DNA from: OCS116 cluster bacterium
GTDB taxonomy: Bacteria; Pseudomonadota; Alphaproteobacteria; Rhizobiales; OSC116
Direction: 5' to 3'
NCBI GenBank assembly: GCA_002402005.2
Contig: NVUS02000273.1
Span: forward strand, 1 to 5,008
Length of the DNA stretch: 5,008 bases
This document shows positions 3,329 through 5,008 of this stretch, in pieces. A program made the translations under genes and the position numbers. Position 1 is the first letter of the stretch, and each line of letters begins with the position of its first letter. The notes beneath the pieces were generated by a model that worked only from the letters and a program-made list of their open reading frames with translations, searched no databases and was not told where the DNA came from.

Positions 3329-5008
3329 ATGTCAAAAACCGACAGGTACAAACATAAAAAACGTGCCGAAAAAGTAGCGCCATTTAAAAAGGCGCTGTCT
3401 TTGACCATGCGTGCCATTTCCGAAGATAGTGAATTGGCGGTGATTTATGGTGTGGACCGCCCCAGTGTGAGCGGCCAAAAGGCGCGACTGCCCGACCCTA
3501 GCTTTATTTCCAAAGCCGAAGAAATTACGTTGATACGTGGCAGCGCCGACATGTTGGCGCTAACCCATGCTTTGCATAACGAAACCATGCACAGTAAATT
3601 GGCCCCGCTCAACCCCGATGCCAAAGCTGTGTTTAACATGGCCGAGCAAGCGCGGATTGCCTCAGTTGGTGCGGCACAAATGAAAGGCATGGGGCGGAAC
3701 CTTAATGCTGATTTTGCTCAAAAATTGCAAAAACGTGGGGTGAAAAAACCCGGCAATGCCGAAGAAGCGCCGATGGACATTGCTTTGGCTTTGTTGCTGC
3801 GTGAAAAAATAGCCGGCCTTGCGCCACCTAAAAAATATGCCGAAAACCTAAACCTTTGGCGCGAATATTTTGATGACAAAGCCCATGACTTATTGGAAAA
3901 CATCGCCGAAAATAAAGATGACCAATATCAATTTGCTCGCGATCTTTACGACTTATTGCGCGCCTTTGACATGGGTGATGAATTGGGCGATTTGGACAAC
4001 CCGCAAGAAGATGGTGCCCAAAATGACGCTGCCCAAGGCGAAGCCGAACAGGGCATGGATGATGCTGAGCAAGAAGCTGCCGACGGCGAAGAACAAAGCG
4101 ATGAAGATTTAAAAGGCGAAACTTCCGAAGATTCTGAACAGATGATGGAAGAGGATTCCGACAAGGTTGGTGACATAGAAGAAACTGACGGCGACGAAAG
4201 CACTGAGGGTGAGAATAGCGACGCTGACCCGATGAGTGACAATTTTGACCCGGAAAAAGCCCCTTATAGTGCCTATACCACTGAATTTGATGAGATTATT
4301 CACGCCGAAGATATATGTGATGATTTTGAATTGGCCAAATTGCGCGAGCATTTAGACGGCCAAATGCAGCATTTACAAGGTGCGGTATCGCGCCTTGCCA
4401 ATAAATTAATGCGCTTACTTTTGGCCCAGCAAAATAGAAGTTGGGAATTTGACCTTGAAGAAGGCATGCTCGATGCGGCTAAATTGGCGCGGGTGATTGC
4501 TGATCCTTTATTGCCCTTATCGTTCAAGCAAGAAAAAGACACTGATTTTAAAGATACCATCGTCACCCTATTGATTGACAATTCGGGCTCGATGCGCGGC
4601 AGACCAATTACCATTGCGGCCATATGTGGCGATGTTTTGGCCCGAACCTTAGAGCGTTGCAAAGTGAAAGTCGAGATTTTGGGCTTTACCACCCGCGCTT
4701 GGAAGGGCGGCCAATCGCGCGAAAATTGGATGGAAGCGGGCAAGCCGAAATATCCGGGTCGCTTGAATGATTTGCGCCACATTATTTACAAACGGGCTGA
4801 TACGCCTTACCGCCGCGCCAAGAATAATCTTGGCTTGATGATGCGCGAAGGCTTGTTAAAAGAAAATATTGATGGCGAAGCTTTGGCTTGGGCGCATAAT
4901 CGTTTATTAGGCCGGCCTGAACATCGCCGCATTTTGATGGTAATCTCCGATGGTGCACCGGTTGACGACAGCACATTGAGCGCCAATATTGGCAATTATT
5001 TGGAGAAA
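3329..5008 (+). CDS. cobT: Aerobic cobaltochelatase subunit CobT (3' partial)
   Basis: The frame opens with ATG at 3329 and stays open to the window edge, giving 560 residues; family members have roughly 600-630, so only the last part of the VWA domain is missing. The N-terminal CobT domain (about 1-213) starts MSKTDRYKHKKRAEKVAPFK and contains GVDRPSVSGQKARLPDPSF. A strongly acidic linker follows (about 214-307; 40 Asp/Glu of 94 by hand count, only two Lys). The C-terminal part carries a VWA/integrin I-like domain with the MIDAS motif DNSGS (417-421), the likely MIDAS threonine in GFTTRAW (452-458) and a further metal-site Asp in VISDGAP (538-544). This is the layout of Mg-chelatase subunit D relatives. 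CobT partners CobS and is thought to link the ATPase ring to CobN. The SD is weak (TAGG at 3318-3321). It should not be confused with CobT, the DMB phosphoribosyltransferase (CobU in Pseudomonas naming). Confidence 0.95.
   Translation, partial: MSKTDRYKHKKRAEKVAPFKKALSLTMRAISEDSELAVIYGVDRPSVSGQKARLPDPSFISKAEEITLIRGSADMLALTHALHNETMHSKLAPLNPDAKAVFNMAEQARIASVGAAQMKGMGRNLNADFAQKLQKRGVKKPGNAEEAPMDIALALLLREKIAGLAPPKKYAENLNLWREYFDDKAHDLLENIAENKDDQYQFARDLYDLLRAFDMGDELGDLDNPQEDGAQNDAAQGEAEQGMDDAEQEAADGEEQSDEDLKGETSEDSEQMMEEDSDKVGDIEETDGDESTEGENSDADPMSDNFDPEKAPYSAYTTEFDEIIHAEDICDDFELAKLREHLDGQMQHLQGAVSRLANKLMRLLLAQQNRSWEFDLEEGMLDAAKLARVIADPLLPLSFKQEKDTDFKDTIVTLLIDNSGSMRGRPITIAAICGDVLARTLERCKVKVEILGFTTRAWKGGQSRENWMEAGKPKYPGRLNDLRHIIYKRADTPYRRAKNNLGLMMREGLLKENIDGEALAWAHNRLLGRPEHRRILMVISDGAPVDDSTLSANIGNYLEK

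Noticed and set aside
3946..4242. Serine-rich minus-strand open frame inside cobT
   Set aside because: It is the antisense of the Asp/Glu-rich linker (GAA/GAT codons read as Ser/Phe on the other strand).
4300..4782. 160-codon minus-strand open frame inside cobT
   Set aside because: It overlaps the VWA domain with its intact MIDAS motif; the plus-strand frame is certain.

Overview
The window looks like chromosomal DNA of an alphaproteobacterium with moderate to low GC. The evidence is the gene order bolA (minus strand), J-domain protein, cobS, cobT (plus strand). From general knowledge this neighbourhood recurs in Alphaproteobacteria, and the protein sequences fit that class. I cannot name the genus. 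No tRNA, rRNA or CRISPR array is visible.

Layout. Positions 1-479 hold the C-terminal end of a CBS-domain HlyC/CorC-type membrane protein, whose N-terminus lies off the window. Positions 480-1336 are an 857-base stretch between two convergent genes with no convincing gene. It is packed with repeats: a 24-base tandem duplication, several hairpins, and two related palindromic elements in opposite orientation (about 648-774 and 984-1236). The second has 21-base terminal inverted repeats with one mismatch and looks like a MITE-type or REP-like element. bolA (1337-1588, minus) and the J-domain gene (1693-2310, plus) diverge from a 104-base AT-rich promoter region. The J-domain gene, cobS (2335-3306) and cobT (3329 to beyond the end) follow with gaps of only 24 and 22 bases and are probably one operon.

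How the genes work together. CobS (AAA+ ATPase) and CobT (acidic linker plus VWA/MIDAS domain) are the two small subunits of the aerobic cobaltochelatase, which with the large subunit CobN inserts Co2+ into hydrogenobyrinic acid a,c-diamide during vitamin B12 synthesis. No cobN or other cob gene is in view, so the pathway itself cannot be confirmed here. BolA proteins usually work with monothiol glutaredoxins in Fe-S and iron homeostasis. The J-domain protein is a predicted Hsp70 co-chaperone with an extra Cys/His cluster. A shared theme of metal handling and protein assembly is plausible but is inference.

The least ordinary part is the repeat-rich stretch at 480-1336. The four protein families are all recognisable, and I see no evidence of a wholly new enzymatic system.
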